Part shown: positions 1 through 9,480 of the stretch, one piece after another
Layout of the letters: each line of letters begins with the position of its first letter
Numbering within the stretch: the stretch's first letter is position 1
Assembly: GCA_049649525.1 (NCBI GenBank)
Contig: JBARZE010000050.1
Span: 124,001 to 188,000, forward strand
Direction of reading: 5' to 3'
DNA length: 64,000 nucleotides
Origin: JAAURB01 sp049649525
Lineage (GTDB): Bacteria; Cyanobacteriota; Cyanobacteriia; Cyanobacteriales; Microcoleaceae
Position numbers and translations under genes: made by a program
Notes under the pieces: model-generated
What the model was told of the DNA's origin: nothing
The model's input: the letters and a program-made list of their open reading frames with translations, nothing else
Databases searched by the model: none

Positions 1-632
1 GGAGTGATAGCCTGATTCTTTAAATAGTCCTGTAGTTGTCCCGAAACAGGCGGTGGTTGTTGAAACACTTGTTGATACAGAAATTGATTAGGGTTAATTA
101 ATATTGACCCATGTTGTAGAATGGCTCGGTCTCGTCGCAGTTGAGCGCTACCAATTAACTTACTGCCATCGGGCAAGACTAAATCAGCCCCGGTTGCTGT
201 GGCAAAACAATTAGAATGATGAATAGAGTTGCGTTGAGCTGAACCATACTGCAATTCAAAGCCTAGTGATCGCCAACCTTCAATTAAAAATTGACAAATT
301 TGTTGATAAGCTACAATCCGACGCTGCGCTAAACCCGAAGTAATCACCCCATAGGTTAAATCCCCCTGATGTAAAACAGCCCGTCCTCCGGAGGGACGAC
401 GTACAATCTCTAATGGTTTTCCCTGCCATGTTAAATTTTGCCAAAATTCTGGCCAGCGCTGTTGATGATAACCTAAAGAAATCGCAGCCGGGTTCCAAGT
501 GTAAAATCGGAGTGTGGGGGGATGTTTCCCTAAACGATGTTGTTCGAGTAACCAGCGATCAATTGCCATCTGAACCTGTCCTGTGGCGCTTAGCAAAGGA
601 ATTAAACGCCAAGTTGTAGAGTGATCAATCAT
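1..632 (-). CDS. Lipoate-protein ligase A / octanoyltransferase family protein (3' end cut by window edge)
   Basis: The frame is open from an ATG at 632 down to base 1 (210 codons, C-terminus missing). Near residue 80 it has RRPSGGRAVLHQGDLTYGV, the substrate-binding signature of the LplA/LipB/LipM fold. Later GSKLIGSAQLRR carries the invariant lysine and the GSAQ motif. A Cys-Phe pair stands about 20 residues before that lysine, where LipM-type octanoyltransferases keep their acyl-thioester cysteine. By family, the enzyme moves octanoate or lipoate onto lipoyl domains of oxoacid dehydrogenases or the glycine cleavage H protein. LipM-like activity is inferred from the cysteine; a ligase role cannot be excluded. 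Confidence 0.8.
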   Translation of the reverse strand, partial: MIDHSTTWRLIPLLSATGQVQMAIDRWLLEQHRLGKHPPTLRFYTWNPAAISLGYHQQRWPEFWQNLTWQGKPLEIVRRPSGGRAVLHQGDLTYGVITSGLAQRRIVAYQQICQFLIEGWRSLGFELQYGSAQRNSIHHSNCFATATGADLVLPDGSKLIGSAQLRRDRAILQHGSILINPNQFLYQQVFQQPPPVSGQLQDYLKNQAIT

Positions 633-913
633 AAGTCATGAGTGATGAGAGGGGACAAACAATAGTCGTGAGACTGACGGGTTATTTGTACACAATATGG
701 GTTGTAGGGTTAAGGGGAGTGTATTTTAATCTGTATTTATCAGCCTTCAGTACTACCCCTACCTTAAAGGAAGATGAGAGCCATGTGGATTTATCCCATG
801 GATCAAAGATGACAATATATTCTTCTGGGGAGTTTCAATTCCTGCAACTGTGTCTCATTTTTCGATAAAATGCTAACTGTTGTTCCAAATTATTATTTAC
901 TTAAGAGCTGAGT

Positions 914-1897
914 GTGCCAAATCCGAACCGTAAGCCTATCCTGCTTGACTTTGAGAAACCCCTAGCGGAGTTGAGAACCCGAATTGATCAAATTCGTCAA
1001 CTCGCAGATGAAAACGGGGTGGATGTGCAGGAGCAAATCCATCAGCTAGAAACCCGTGCAACTCAACTTCGACAAGAGATTTTTAGCACCTTGTCCCCGG
1101 CTCAGCGCCTGCAACTGGCCCGTCATCCTCGTCGTCCGAGTACTTTAGATTATATCCAAGCGATGAGTGATGAGTGGTTTGAGTTACATGGCGATCGCTG
1201 TGGCTCAGATGACCCCGCTTTAGTGGGTGGTGTTGCCCGTTTAGCCGGACAACCTGTGGTGATGTTGGGTCACCAAAAAGGAAGAGATACAAAGGATAAT
1301 GTAGCTCGGAATTTTGGCATGGCTGCCCCTGGAGGCTATCGTAAAGCCATGCGACTGATGGAACATGCCAATCGCTTCAATATGCCAATTTTGACGTTTA
1401 TTGATACTCCGGGTGCTTGGGCGGGTGTCGAAGCAGAAAAACTGGGACAAGGCGAAGCGATCGCTTATAACCTTAGAGAAATGTTCCGTTTAGACGTGCC
1501 AGTAATCTGTACGGTAATTGGAGAAGGAGGATCGGGCGGTGCCTTGGGTGTAGGAGTGGGAGAGCGATTATTAATGTTGGAATATTCTGTCTATACCGTC
1601 GCTTCTCCAGAAGCCTGTGCTGCGATTCTTTGGAAGGATGCTCGTCAAGCTCCTCAAGCGGCTCAAGCTTTGAAAATTACAGCGCCCGATTTAAAACAAC
1701 TCAATATTATTGACCAAATTGTGCCTGAACCGGACGGGGGTGCACATTTACATCCCCTACAAGCTGGAGAACTGCTCAAGCAAGCCCTTTTAGACAATTT
1801 AGACCAACTCAATGCCCTCAGCAGTCAACAGCGGCGTGAATTGCGGTATCAGAAATTTCGTCATATTGGTCAATTTACTGAAGCATCTCCTGAGTAA
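914..1897 (+). CDS. accA: Acetyl-CoA carboxylase carboxyltransferase subunit alpha
   Basis: A 327-residue protein starting at GTG 914, the usual length for bacterial AccA. The N-terminal 80 residues form the helical region (LDFEKPLAELRTRIDQI). A crotonase-type core follows with FGMAAPGGYRKAMRLM, FIDTPGAWAG, and the oxyanion-forming glycines of GEGGSGGALGVGVG. With AccD it makes the heterotetramer that moves carboxyl from carboxybiotin to acetyl-CoA, giving malonyl-CoA. Its partner accD lies about 39 kb away on the other strand (39965-40885), so the two are not co-transcribed. The family assignment is secure. Confidence 0.97.
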   Translation: MPNPNRKPILLDFEKPLAELRTRIDQIRQLADENGVDVQEQIHQLETRATQLRQEIFSTLSPAQRLQLARHPRRPSTLDYIQAMSDEWFELHGDRCGSDDPALVGGVARLAGQPVVMLGHQKGRDTKDNVARNFGMAAPGGYRKAMRLMEHANRFNMPILTFIDTPGAWAGVEAEKLGQGEAIAYNLREMFRLDVPVICTVIGEGGSGGALGVGVGERLLMLEYSVYTVASPEACAAILWKDARQAPQAAQALKITAPDLKQLNIIDQIVPEPDGGAHLHPLQAGELLKQALLDNLDQLNALSSQQRRELRYQKFRHIGQFTEASPE

Positions 1898-2115
1898 TAA
1901 TCTGAATTCGCTGTGACGTTTCTTCACTCATCCTAAATTAAAATGACCACTTCATCCTGATTAGTCGCGAAATGAACCCATAAAATCTGATGACATCACC
2001 CAAAACCTGAGGTGATATAATGGGTAAGTAACAAATCTTCACATTATCTCTCAGAATTTACCGATTACAGATTTGCTACATTTGTGTTTACCATTAAAAG
2101 CCTTTAATACTGTCA

Positions 2116-2841
2116 ATGACTTCTCCCATAGAACGACGGGCACTGATTACGGGTGCAAGTAGTGGGATTGGTAAAGCAACGGCACTCGCATTTGCCCAAG
2201 CCGGGATTCACGTTGCCTTAATCAGTCGCTCACTCGATGCCCTCGAGGCGGTAGCCCATCAGGCCAGACAATCCGGGGTCGGATCTTCAGCGTATGCTTT
2301 TGACTTATGCCAAATCGATCAAATCCCTGAGCAGATTGACAAGATCATAACCACTTTTGGTCCTGTCGATATTCTGGTTAATAATGCTGGAATGGGCTAT
2401 ACCGCTGCCTTAGCCGAGACTTCTCGCGACGATTGGCAACGAATTATTGATCTTAATCTCACTAGCGTTTTTGAATGTACAAAAGCGATATTACCCGCAA
2501 TGCGTCAACAGGGAAGTGGATCAATTATCAATGTCGTCTCTATTGCTGGACAACAAGTGTTTCCTAACTGGGGCGCTTACTGTGTTAGCAAGTATGGCTT
2601 AATGGCGCTTAGTAAAGCATTTGCAGTAGAAGAACGCTCCCACGGTATCCGAGTCTGTGCCATTTGTCCTGGATCAGTTAATACGCCGATTTGGGATACA
2701 GAAACGGTTCAAGCGGACTTTGACCGCTCAGCAATGTTGACCCCAGAAATTGTCGCGCAATCAATTCTTCATGCCGTACAGCTTCCCAGCCAAGCCGTGA
2801 TTGAAGAACTGACCCTAATGCCAAATGCAGGAACTTTCTAA
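2116..2841 (+). CDS. SDR family NAD(P)-dependent oxidoreductase (FabG-like)
   Basis: A classical short-chain dehydrogenase of 241 residues. It shows the Rossmann motif TGASSGIG near residue 14, NNAG near 90, the catalytic serine in VVSIAG, and the YxxxK motif in YCVSKYG, then the PG motif of CPGSVNTP. These are the features of 3-oxoacyl-ACP reductase-like proteins, but the family is broad and the substrate cannot be read from sequence. It is a single gene about 220 bases after accA, with folE 57 bases downstream. A role in fatty acid reduction is possible but unproven. Confidence 0.85.
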   Translation: MTSPIERRALITGASSGIGKATALAFAQAGIHVALISRSLDALEAVAHQARQSGVGSSAYAFDLCQIDQIPEQIDKIITTFGPVDILVNNAGMGYTAALAETSRDDWQRIIDLNLTSVFECTKAILPAMRQQGSGSIINVVSIAGQQVFPNWGAYCVSKYGLMALSKAFAVEERSHGIRVCAICPGSVNTPIWDTETVQADFDRSAMLTPEIVAQSILHAVQLPSQAVIEELTLMPNAGTF

Positions 2842-2851
2842 GTTCTCAACC

Positions 2852-2872
2852 CGTTTCGTTTCGTTTCGTTTC
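2852..2872. repeat. Short CGTTT tandem repeat
   Basis: Four CGTTT units in a row in the 57-base gap between the SDR gene and folE. A simple-sequence repeat of this kind can vary by slippage; its position just upstream of folE could change spacing to the folE start, but nothing shows that it does. Confidence 0.7.
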
Positions 2873-2898
2873 CTTTAAACACTCACAGATTTTTTATC

Positions 2899-3612
2899 AT
2901 GACTATTGCTTCTTCGGGTAACCCCAACGCATCTCGCTCATCGAATGGAAATAGTATTAAATCTAACTCCATCTCGACTCGACCAGACCGGGCTACTTCA
3001 GCAAATTCAGATCCATCTCAACAGTCCGATCTGATTGAAGTGAGTGATGAAGAGATGATCAATGCTGTTGACACTTTGTTGCGCGGTGTTGGGGAAGATC
3101 CCGAACGAGAAGGATTGCTCAAAACTCCAAAGCGAGTGGCAGAAGCAATGCGATTTCTCACCAGTGGTTATAGCCAATCTTTAGAAGATTTGGTTAATAA
3201 TGCCATTTTTGACGAAGGCCATGAAGAAATGGTTTTAGTTCGCGATATTAATTTATTCAGCCTGTGTGAACATCACATGCTGCCCTTTATGGGTAAAGCA
3301 CACGTCGCTTATATCCCCAATCAAAAAGTCATTGGACTAAGTAAACTTGCTCGTGTGGTTGAAATGTATTCCCGGCGACTACAGGTTCAAGAACGCCTGA
3401 CTCGTCAAGTAGCAGAAGCCATTCAAACTGTTTTAGAGCCTCAAGGTGTGGCTGTCGTGGTAGAGGCTAGCCATATGTGTATGGTGATGCGAGGTGTACA
3501 AAAACCGGGTTCTTGGACGGTGACGAGTGCGATGTTGGGCGCTTTCCGAGATGACCAGAAAACCCGCGAAGAATTTCTTAACTTAATTCGTCATCAACCT
3601 AGCTTTTTCTAA
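2899..3612 (+). CDS. folE: GTP cyclohydrolase I
   Basis: A 237-residue protein with a low-complexity Ser/Asn-rich N-terminal 45 residues followed by the FolE core. Zinc and catalytic residues are visible in SLCEHHMLPFMG (Cys and two His) and in ASHMCMVMRG (His, Cys). The core opens with LLRGVGEDPEREGLLKTPKRVA, which marks the family (first residues shown only). It converts GTP to dihydroneopterin triphosphate, the first step to folate and, in cyanobacteria, to pterins. It appears to be a single gene ending at a hairpin shared with the convergent Uma2 gene. Confidence 0.97.
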   Translation: MTIASSGNPNASRSSNGNSIKSNSISTRPDRATSANSDPSQQSDLIEVSDEEMINAVDTLLRGVGEDPEREGLLKTPKRVAEAMRFLTSGYSQSLEDLVNNAIFDEGHEEMVLVRDINLFSLCEHHMLPFMGKAHVAYIPNQKVIGLSKLARVVEMYSRRLQVQERLTRQVAEAIQTVLEPQGVAVVVEASHMCMVMRGVQKPGSWTVTSAMLGAFRDDQKTREEFLNLIRHQPSFF

Positions 3613-3631
3613 AATTCTGCGGAATTAAAGT

Positions 3632-3661
3632 AGAGACGTTATCAACACAGGTAGCGTCTCT
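3632..3661. terminator. Hairpin between convergent folE and Uma2 genes
   Basis: AGAGACG (3632-3638) pairs with CGTCTCT (3655-3661). An alternative ACACAG/CTGTGT stem overlaps it. There is no clear T-run on either side, so it is only a possible bidirectional terminator, supported by its place between two gene ends. Confidence 0.4.
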
Positions 3662-3671
3662 GTGTAATAGT

Positions 3672-4277
3672 TTATCTAGGTAAAATATTATCGAGTTGAA
3701 GTTGTAATCTGGGAAATAGAGGCGATACAATTTGTTCTCCTAATCGGTATTGTTGCTGGCTATATTCATCACCATCAAGTTGACAAACAGTAAAAGTAGG
3801 TTGCTTTGGTTTACCAATAAAAGCCACTCCACCTAATGCTCGAAAATCAACAATCCAATATTCCGGGATACCCAAAAGGGCGTACTCTTCTACTTTGCGA
3901 GCATAATCAGTTTCCCAATTTGTACTGACTACTTCCACCACCAGTTTAATCGAACGACCTAAGGTAATCACAGGTTCCCTTTGCCACAAAGGTTCCCGAC
4001 TTAATACAGTTTCATCTAATACAACAATATCCGGACGACGCGCTGTAGCAATATCAGCAAAGGGCTGAATTAGGCAAGTCCGAGGAATAAACCAAGGCAG
4101 TTGAGCGTTAATCATTGCAATCCCGATTTGAGTTGCTAGTTTACCCCCGACGGCTTCATGGGGGCCTGTGGGTTGCATATCAATTAATTCTCCATCAGCC
4201 AGTTCGTAACGGGGATTATCCTGATACTTTTCAATAAATTCATGGACGCTAAGGTATTTTGTCGAGGTGTAGGTCAT
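3672..4277 (-). CDS. Uma2 family (DUF820) putative endonuclease
   Basis: Uma2 proteins are small PD-(D/E)XK-fold proteins that are very numerous in cyanobacteria and mostly of unknown role. Here about 201 residues include the opening YELADGELIDMQP, the central RRPDIVVLD (catalytic Asp region), and LVVEVVS followed by YARKVEEYALLGIPEYWIVD, the E-x-V and lysine parts of the nuclease core. The ATG at 4277 is preferred over a TTG two codons upstream. It stands alone, convergent with folE. Nuclease activity is inferred from the fold. Confidence 0.88.
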   Translation of the reverse strand: MTYTSTKYLSVHEFIEKYQDNPRYELADGELIDMQPTGPHEAVGGKLATQIGIAMINAQLPWFIPRTCLIQPFADIATARRPDIVVLDETVLSREPLWQREPVITLGRSIKLVVEVVSTNWETDYARKVEEYALLGIPEYWIVDFRALGGVAFIGKPKQPTFTVCQLDGDEYSQQQYRLGEQIVSPLFPRLQLQLDNILPR

Positions 4278-4472
4278 GATCAAAAAGCAATATTTCTTCT
4301 TATTCTCTCAGATTAAATATTGGGGAATTCTGGATTTATCATAGCTGAAACTGATGAACTGATTTTCAAATTTATTGGGGATGACTTTGTATAATCCCCA
4401 TACAGCAAGCTTTTTGTGTTTTCTGCATTAAGACCATAACATGAACGTATTTCATAGAAACTATTATTTTTC

Positions 4473-7163
4473 TCACCGTATTATTTTCCAGATTTGTCCA
4501 ATAATAAAGGGAATCAAACTCGCCCCTAGAATTAATCCCCAGGCTTCTAAACTGGGTGGTGCAACATCGAGGATTTGAGCGATACCAGGGACATAAACTG
4601 CAATCAATGACAACACTGTGCAACAAAGCAATGCACCCCAAATATAAGGATTTTGGGTAACTTCATTTCGGAACAAATGAGAGTCGTCATCTCGCATATT
4701 AAAAACGTGCCATAAACGGGCAAATACAATGGTTAAAAAGGAAACAGTAACAGCCTGCTGTTCTTCCCAGCCTTTAACTTGCAAACAAACAAAAAATACC
4801 CCCAATACTGCCGCCGCAATGATTGCACCATAAACAACAATCGCAATCCAATGAGAACGGGTAAGAATGGCTTCTTTGCTATCTCTGGGGGGATGTTTCA
4901 TCTGTTGAGGATTGCCTGCACCGACTCCCAAAGCCAAGGCAGGAAATACATCATTAACAGCATTAATAAACAGGATTTGCAGGGGTAACAAAGGTAACGG
5001 AACATTCATTAATGAGGCAACCGCAACCGCAATAATTTCCCCAGTATTGCCAGAGAGTAAATAAAGGGTAAACTTACGAATATTGTTAAAAATACTACGG
5101 CCTTGTTCAACGGCAGCCAAAATGGTGGGAAAAGCATCATCGGTCAGCACCATATCAGCAGCCTCCTGGGCAACTTGTGTGCCTCGCTGACCCATAGCGA
5201 TACCAATATCAGCTTTTTTGAGGGCAGGTGCATCATTAACCCCGTCTCCGGTCATTGCAACAACTGCGCCATCGGCTTGGTGAACAGTAATCAAATTCAA
5301 CTTTTGTTCTGGACTAACGCGGGCAAAAATGGGGACTTGTTGTAATTGCTGTTTTTCCTGGGAAGAAATCTCCTCAGGATTTTTTAGGGTTTTACCCAAT
5401 TTTGCTTCTGTTTCTTGTTGTTTGGTTAACCCCACCGCATGACCAACATTACGGGCGGTAATGGGTTGATCTCCGGTCACCATAATCACTCGAATTCCGG
5501 CTTGATGACATTGATCAATGGCCTGTTTAACCTCTTCTCGCGGAGGATCGAGTAACCCCACAACTCCCAAAAAGGTCAACTGTTCGTAAGCTTTAGCCTC
5601 AGAATCTTTCACGGTTTTTTGGGCAAAAGCTAGAATTCTTAATCCTTCCTCTGCCATTTGGTCACATTGCTGTTGCCAGTCTTTGCGTTGGGATGCACTC
5701 ATCTCCTCAACACCAGAGGTTGTCAGTTGATGGGTACAAGCGGAAAACACAGACTCGGGTGCCCCTTTAACGGCGACGCGATAACCCTCCGGGTGTTGAT
5801 GAAAGGTTGCCATCATCTTCGTTTCTGAGTCAAATGCCACTTCCCGTACTTCCGATTGATCTTCAAGTAATGCGGGACGTTTGAGGTCAGCTTTAGCCGC
5901 AACCACTAGGAGGGCCACTTCCATCGGATCGCCAATACTGTTATCAGATTCATCTTCTGGTAAAGTGGCATTATTACACAAAGCCCCCACTTCTAAAAGG
6001 CTCTGAAGGATTTCATCTTCTGTGGGTGCGAGAGTGTCTCCATCGCGCTTAAACTCCCCTGTTAATGCTAATCCTTCTCCTGTGACATTAACCTGACCAG
6101 AAGCCAGCAGGATTTGACTGACGGTCATCCGGTTTTGGGTCAAAGTTCCGGTTTTATCGGTACAGATAATACTGGTGGCCCCTAAGGTTTCTACCGCCGA
6201 AAGTCTATTAATTAAAGCATTCCGCTTTGCCATCCGCCACATTCCCCGCGCTAATGCTACGGTTGCCACAATGGGTAACCCTTCGGGAACCGTTGCTACG
6301 GCTAAAGCGATGGCGGTTTCAATCATTAAAAACAGATCCTTACCGCCAATAATTCCTGCAACTCCGACGACAGCGGCGATCGCTAAGGTCACCCAAATTA
6401 AACGACGACCCAATTGATCCAAGCGTTTTTCTAAGGGAGTTACTTCTTCTTTAGCTGAAGCGGTCATAGAAGAAATATGTCCTAATTCCGTATTCATCCC
6501 CGTTGCCACCACGACCCCTTCTCCAGAACCCCGAGTGATGGCTGTGCCTTTATACACCATATTAGTGCGTTCAGCTAAGGATAAATCCTCAGATAAGGTC
6601 TCAACGGTTTTGCTGACGGGAACCGACTCCCCTGTTAACGAGGACTCATCTGCTTGTAATTTTGAAGCTGCAATTAAACGTAAGTCCGCCGCCACTAAAT
6701 CTCCTCCTTCCAGTAAGACAATATCCCCCGGAACCAGTTTTTCAGCGGAGATTTCCTGCACTTGTCCCTGTCGCCTGACCTTGGCTTGAGTTTGGCTTAA
6801 CTGTTGTAAGGCTTCCATCGATTGTACCGCCTTGACTTCTGTGATAAAACCAATGGCCGTATTGAGTAAAATTGCGATTAAAATTGCAATGCCTTCAATC
6901 CATTCCTTGAAGACAAAAGAGAGCACTGCCGCCACGGCCAGTAAGCCAATAATCGGACTTTTAAACTGAGCGATTAAAATTTGCCACTTGCTTCTTTGCT
7001 TTTTTTGTTGAAGACGATTTAAACCATATTGAGAATGCCGCTTTTTAACCGTTGATTCTGTTAAACCTTGTTCAGCATCAACAGATAATTCTTGCAAAAT
7101 AGTTGACACCGAACGAGAGCTAGCGCCGTTACTATCATATTGTTTATTACTCTTTTGTGTCAT
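4473..7163 (-). CDS. Cation-translocating P-type ATPase (calcium-type, P2A)
   Basis: About 896 residues, with the full P2 layout: cation N domain, TM1-2, actuator domain with TGES, the VPEGLP segment of TM4, phosphorylation motif ICTDKTGTLTQ (Asp near residue 335), nucleotide domain with KGAPE, hinge MTGDGVNDAPALKKADIGIAMG (motif named, Asp pair visible), and a C-terminal membrane domain with NAVNDVFPALALG. The pattern matches PacL/SERCA-like calcium pumps, though sodium or potassium transport cannot be ruled out. The ATG at 7163 has GGAG nine bases upstream and is preferred to the ATG eight codons earlier (7187). Single gene in the plasma membrane. Confidence 0.92.
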   Translation of the reverse strand: MTQKSNKQYDSNGASSRSVSTILQELSVDAEQGLTESTVKKRHSQYGLNRLQQKKQRSKWQILIAQFKSPIIGLLAVAAVLSFVFKEWIEGIAILIAILLNTAIGFITEVKAVQSMEALQQLSQTQAKVRRQGQVQEISAEKLVPGDIVLLEGGDLVAADLRLIAASKLQADESSLTGESVPVSKTVETLSEDLSLAERTNMVYKGTAITRGSGEGVVVATGMNTELGHISSMTASAKEEVTPLEKRLDQLGRRLIWVTLAIAAVVGVAGIIGGKDLFLMIETAIALAVATVPEGLPIVATVALARGMWRMAKRNALINRLSAVETLGATSIICTDKTGTLTQNRMTVSQILLASGQVNVTGEGLALTGEFKRDGDTLAPTEDEILQSLLEVGALCNNATLPEDESDNSIGDPMEVALLVVAAKADLKRPALLEDQSEVREVAFDSETKMMATFHQHPEGYRVAVKGAPESVFSACTHQLTTSGVEEMSASQRKDWQQQCDQMAEEGLRILAFAQKTVKDSEAKAYEQLTFLGVVGLLDPPREEVKQAIDQCHQAGIRVIMVTGDQPITARNVGHAVGLTKQQETEAKLGKTLKNPEEISSQEKQQLQQVPIFARVSPEQKLNLITVHQADGAVVAMTGDGVNDAPALKKADIGIAMGQRGTQVAQEAADMVLTDDAFPTILAAVEQGRSIFNNIRKFTLYLLSGNTGEIIAVAVASLMNVPLPLLPLQILFINAVNDVFPALALGVGAGNPQQMKHPPRDSKEAILTRSHWIAIVVYGAIIAAAVLGVFFVCLQVKGWEEQQAVTVSFLTIVFARLWHVFNMRDDDSHLFRNEVTQNPYIWGALLCCTVLSLIAVYVPGIAQILDVAPPSLEAWGLILGASLIPFIIGQIWKIIR

Positions 7164-7393
7164 CGTTTTAATCTCCAATTGCTTCATCAGAAGCCAAGAA
7201 GTTAAAATAGTATGTCATCACTCTACCTCCATCATCTAATGAGATTGTGGCATCTTGGGAGTCGTGAATCATAAAATGGGCTGAGTGCTATTGTAGATGA
7301 ACCTTGAGAGTGAAACATCTATCTTTCTCTAGATTAATCAACCGGATTTTGCTAAGATAATAAGTCTTGAATTGTTAGCTCAAACGCCTTATC

Positions 7394-7831
7394 TTGTCAT
7401 TAACTTCTACTTTGGCTCCCGTTAATAATGTCTTGCTCCTCTCTCGACTAGGGTTAGCTTTGTTAGCGGGTGCAGTCATTGGTTGGGAACGAGAATCTCA
7501 AAATAAACCGGCTGGTTTAAGAACCAATATTTTAGTCAGTTTTGGTTCAGCTTTGTTTGTTCTTATTCCTATCCAGTTAGGGGCAGCCCAAGATAACCCA
7601 GATTTTTTAGGACGGGTGATCTCAGCGGTGATTAGTGGGGTAGGATTTATTGGTGCCGGAACCATTCTTCATAGTTCTCGGGTTCGCGGTTTAACCTCAG
7701 CCGCCGCCATTTGGGTCTCAGCCGCCCTAGGAATTACGATGGCTTGTGGATTATGGGTTATTGGTGTAATTGGAATGATCGTGACTTGGATGGTATTAAG
7801 CGTTTTGGATCGCTTAGAATCACATCTTTAG
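7394..7831 (+). CDS. MgtC/SapB family membrane protein
   Basis: 145 residues beginning at TTG 7394 and forming four or five membrane helices. RLGLALLAGAVIGWERE, GLRTNILVSFGSALF and GVGFIGAGTI are the conserved blocks of the MgtC N-terminal membrane domain. It lacks the C-terminal soluble domain of longer MgtC proteins, as many cyanobacterial members do. Relatives are linked to magnesium limitation and to regulation of membrane ATPases; the divergent P-type ATPase gene next door (4473-7163) makes a link tempting, but that is inference. The start is uncertain because no ATG suits. Confidence 0.8.
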   Translation: MSLTSTLAPVNNVLLLSRLGLALLAGAVIGWERESQNKPAGLRTNILVSFGSALFVLIPIQLGAAQDNPDFLGRVISAVISGVGFIGAGTILHSSRVRGLTSAAAIWVSAALGITMACGLWVIGVIGMIVTWMVLSVLDRLESHL

Positions 7832-8046
7832 CAGGGGTTGAGAACCTCTAAAAGAGGGATTATACTGTTGTCAACCTGTCGTCAAGACTAGCGTATGCTC
7901 CTCAACTTAAGTTAAGGTGAGTTTGAAAAGGAAGGTGAGTCATTTGCGTTTTGTTCTAAACAGTTTACGACTGGCTGACAATGACAAGTAACCCATCATC
8001 AACTATTTCCTAATCACCCCTGCACAATTGACACTAAAGTTTGATT

Positions 8047-9480
8047 ATGACTCAACCGATTAAGTTTGGGACAGATGGTTGGCGCGGCGTGATCGCAGAT
8101 AGCTTTACTTTTGATCGCGTTGCAATCGTGGCCCCCCTGGCGGCTCAAGTGTTAGAAAGTACTTACGGAAAAGAGGCTAAAAGTCGAACCGTTATTGTTG
8201 GATATGATCGACGGTTTTTAGCTGAAGAATTTGCGCTGGTTGCAGCAGAAGCGATTCAAAGAGCAGGATATGATGTCTTATTAAGTGAAACCTACGCGCC
8301 TACTCCCGCTTTTAGTTTAGTGGCTCATCAACAGCAAACCCTCGGAGCCGTTGTGATCACCGCGAGTCATAATCCCGGTAAGTATTTAGGATTAAAGGTA
8401 AAAGGTGCATTCGGGGGTTCAGTCGGCCCTGAGGTAACACAACAAATTGAAGCGTTAGTTGATAAAGGCGCTCCTGAAGCGAAAACATTCGGTCTATTAA
8501 GACAATTTGATCCTTGGCCGAGTTATTGTGAAACCTTAAAATCAAAAGTTGATTTAGCTGCCATTCAAGAGGCGATTAATAGCGGTAAATTAACTGTTTT
8601 TGCTGATGTCATGCATGGTGCGGCAGCGGGGGGACTGGGTCGAATTTTAGGCGACGATATTATTGAAATTAATAGCGAACGTGACCCTCTATTTGGGGGC
8701 GGTGCACCGGAACCTTTACCCAAGTATATCCCTGAACTATTTCGTCAAATTAAAAGCCATAAAGGCAGTGAAGATAGCTTAACAGTCGGATTAGTATTTG
8801 ATGGCGATAGCGATCGCATTGCGGCAGTTGATGGGGCGGGTAATTTCTTAAGTTCTCAAATATTAATTCCGATCTTTATTGAACATCTAGCCCAACGACG
8901 GGGTTTAACAGGAGAAATTGTTAAAACTTTGAGTGGATCAGATTTGATTCCTCGAATTGCCAAATCGTACAATTTACCTTTATACGAAACGCCGATTGGT
9001 TATAAATATATTGCAGATCGGATGTTATCGGCTGATGTGTTAATTGGCGGGGAAGAATCAGGCGGTATTGGCTACGGCATTCATATTCCTGAGCGAGATG
9101 CTTTGTTATCGGCATTATTTCTCTTAGAAGCAGTTGTCCAATCTGGGGAGGATCTTAGCGCCATTTACTCTCGTTTACAACAACAAGTTGATTATGTGGC
9201 GGCTTACGATCGCATTGATTTACCTTTAGCGAATATGGAAGTGCGAGGGCGGTTATTACAACAGTTACAAGAGCATCCCATTCAAGAAATTGACGGACAA
9301 AAAGTGATAGATTGTATCACGGTCGATGGTTATAAATTCCGTTTAGCTGACGATCGGTGGTTGCTGATTCGCTTCAGTGGCACTGAACCTGTTTTACGAC
9401 TCTATTGTGAAGCAAAAGATCTTAAGCAAGTTCATCAAACCTTAGCTTGGGCCAAAGATTGGGCAACAAAAGCAACATGA
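8047..9480 (+). CDS. Phosphoglucomutase/phosphomannomutase family protein
   Basis: About 477 residues with all four alpha-D-phosphohexomutase signatures: GTDGWRG at the N-terminus, the phosphoserine loop TASHNPG, the magnesium loop FDGDSDR, the sugar-binding GGEESGG, and the phosphate-binding RFSGTEPVLR near the end. The enzyme interconverts hexose 1- and 6-phosphates for glycogen, cell wall or polysaccharide synthesis. The ATG at 8047 is preferred to TTG 8041. Its stop overlaps the start of rdgB in an ATGA arrangement, so the two are likely translationally coupled. Substrate preference (glucose, mannose or both) is not decided by sequence. Confidence 0.93.
   Translation: MTQPIKFGTDGWRGVIADSFTFDRVAIVAPLAAQVLESTYGKEAKSRTVIVGYDRRFLAEEFALVAAEAIQRAGYDVLLSETYAPTPAFSLVAHQQQTLGAVVITASHNPGKYLGLKVKGAFGGSVGPEVTQQIEALVDKGAPEAKTFGLLRQFDPWPSYCETLKSKVDLAAIQEAINSGKLTVFADVMHGAAAGGLGRILGDDIIEINSERDPLFGGGAPEPLPKYIPELFRQIKSHKGSEDSLTVGLVFDGDSDRIAAVDGAGNFLSSQILIPIFIEHLAQRRGLTGEIVKTLSGSDLIPRIAKSYNLPLYETPIGYKYIADRMLSADVLIGGEESGGIGYGIHIPERDALLSALFLLEAVVQSGEDLSAIYSRLQQQVDYVAAYDRIDLPLANMEVRGRLLQQLQEHPIQEIDGQKVIDCITVDGYKFRLADDRWLLIRFSGTEPVLRLYCEAKDLKQVHQTLAWAKDWATKAT

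Noticed and set aside
638..868. 76-codon open frame before accA
   Set aside because: No family pattern, no ribosome site, and its composition looks non-coding.
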